A stretch of DNA of 64,000 bases. It comes from Thamnaconus septentrionalis. Its lineage: Eukaryota > Chordata > Actinopteri > Tetraodontiformes > Monacanthidae. The stretch lies in NCBI GenBank assembly GCA_009823395.1, contig CM020509.1, positions 21,551,501-21,615,500 on the forward strand. The letters are read 5' to 3'. The notes below the pieces were generated by a model, which searched no databases, had not been told where the DNA came from, and saw only the letters and a program-made list of their open reading frames with translations. Shown here piece by piece: positions 63,201 to 64,000 of this stretch. Position numbers and translations under genes: made by a program. How positions within the stretch are numbered: the stretch's first letter is position 1; each line of letters starts with the position of its first letter.

Positions 63201-64000
63201 TCGCCTGGGCTCTGGTGACTACAGGGCAAACCACATTCATACATACATCCCCACGTTCCCCAGAGTCAATCCCCTCAGCCTGATCAGTTTCAAGTAGCAA
63301 ATCCAGTAGAATTGGCAAGTCCCAACCAAGCACCGCACCCACTGGTAAGCCCTCTACCACCCCCACAGTTATCAAGTAGGATTGTTCATTAATAACAGCA
63401 GTCACATCGGCCTTTGGGTAGAGCCGTTCATCTCCATGTACGCACAAAATGTTCTCTTGTCTTTTATAATCCACAGTGCCTACTGGAACCAGATTGTGCT
63501 TGACCAGGGACATGAAGCTTCCACTGTCTAACAGAGCAGTGACCTGCTGTCCATTTATTGTCACAGTTTTGTATCGGTGCAGTGTGGTGGCTTCACGTGA
63601 ACGCACCTCCGGCCGGGGAGCATAACAGGAGCCACTGAACTTAGCTTTGCGCACGGGACACACAGAAGCTTTATGGCCAGGTTGCTGACAATAAAAACAA
63701 ACGATTTCCTTACCCAGCGCTTGATGGTTTGGGCCCAGGCTGTTACCTGAGAGCTCCTGCTTACTCTCCCTTCTTGCCAGTCGAGGGTGCGGTGGTAAAG
63801 TTGCCGGTCGGTGGGTCACACTGAAGGAACGTGCCGCAGTCGGTCCCCCTCTCCGAGCATTGATGTATTGTAGGGCCAACTTGGCAGCTTCCAGTCCTCC
63901 GGTTGGCTCATGCTCCTTTACCCAGGTTCTCACGTCAGGCTGAAGCACACAAAGTAGCTGCTCCAAGATGATGGCTTCCCCAATGGCCTCCTTGGAATGC
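60216..64000 (-). pseudogene. Second Gmr1-like Ty3/Gypsy element, gag-PR-IN-RT-RNaseH order, frame-broken, runs off the window
   Basis: Minus strand, from the window edge: gag end (ILEQLL, DVRTWVKEH); CCHC CFYCQQPGHKASVC at ~63700; protease LLDSGSFMSLV at ~63530; integrase (GHLGRHKTY, CSTCPTC, MDIVGPL, LTDQGTNF, DGLVERF); a GPY-type tail (MGPATYEIHHPEKK); then reverse transcriptase with IIFKKDGSLRICIDF, DLCKGYWQVPL, FGLHGAPATFQRLM and the catalytic YLDDVVIFS at ~61120. RNase H follows (VQVDASAVGLGAVLAQ, VEKEGLAIKWAL, TDHRAL). Defects: a frameshift near 62000 in the GPY region, an in-frame TGA at 61475-61477, and a frameshift near 60630 before RNase H. The complete domain set confirms integrase lies before RT. 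Confidence 0.92.

Overview
The window is nuclear DNA of a bony fish (teleost). Evidence: spliced NLR genes with the fish-specific FISNA-NACHT exon and 174-nt leucine-rich-repeat (LRR) exons, a TRIM-type B30.2 exon, and a repeat load typical of fish (L2- and RTE-like LINEs, tRNA-SINE, hAT, Harbinger-like and piggyBac DNA elements, Ty3/Gypsy and endogenous-retrovirus elements, long CA/GT microsatellites). There are no bacterial features. Exon limits were read from AG/GT junctions, reading phase and comparison of paralogous copies.

Layout. 0-2.2 kb: a C2H2-like zinc-finger fragment (-) and a frame-broken TRIM B30.2 exon (+). 3.4-9.7 kb: two broken L2-like LINEs in opposite orientation enclosing two minus-strand NLR LRR exons, one with a nonsense codon. 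10.3-30.8 kb: NLR gene A (+): duplicated CAG-rich 5' untranslated exons, a start exon (ATG 12077), a roughly 9-kb tandem array of a 105-nt exon plus an intron carrying a 0.6-kb inverted-repeat transposon, a piggyBac insertion, the FISNA-NACHT exon (22747-24529), and six LRR exons separated by transposons. 31.2-36.0 kb: a minus-strand endogenous retrovirus with near-identical LTRs and a tRNA-Trp primer site, its interior largely replaced by satellites and a LINE scrap. 38.0-40.3 kb: a hAT element holding a nested LTR-gag fragment. 40.9-52.2 kb: NLR gene B (+), a close paralog of A with a shortened N-terminal exon, FISNA-NACHT exon, three LRR exons, a tiny last exon and a poly(A) signal. 52.5-64 kb: LINE and LTR remnants and two facing Ty3/Gypsy elements whose pol order is protease-integrase-reverse transcriptase (Gmr1-like).

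Biologically this is part of an expanding NLR (innate immune sensor) cluster. Genes A and B act as natural controls for each other: several insertions in A have an empty site in B or in a sister repeat unit. The most unusual structure is the A-gene array. A transposon landed in one intron next to a phase-symmetric exon, and exon plus transposon then multiplied to ten near-identical 0.9-kb units, predicting an NLR with about eleven copies of a 35-residue N-terminal repeat. One copy has a 1-nt deletion, and no terminal exon is visible for A, so whether A is functional is open.
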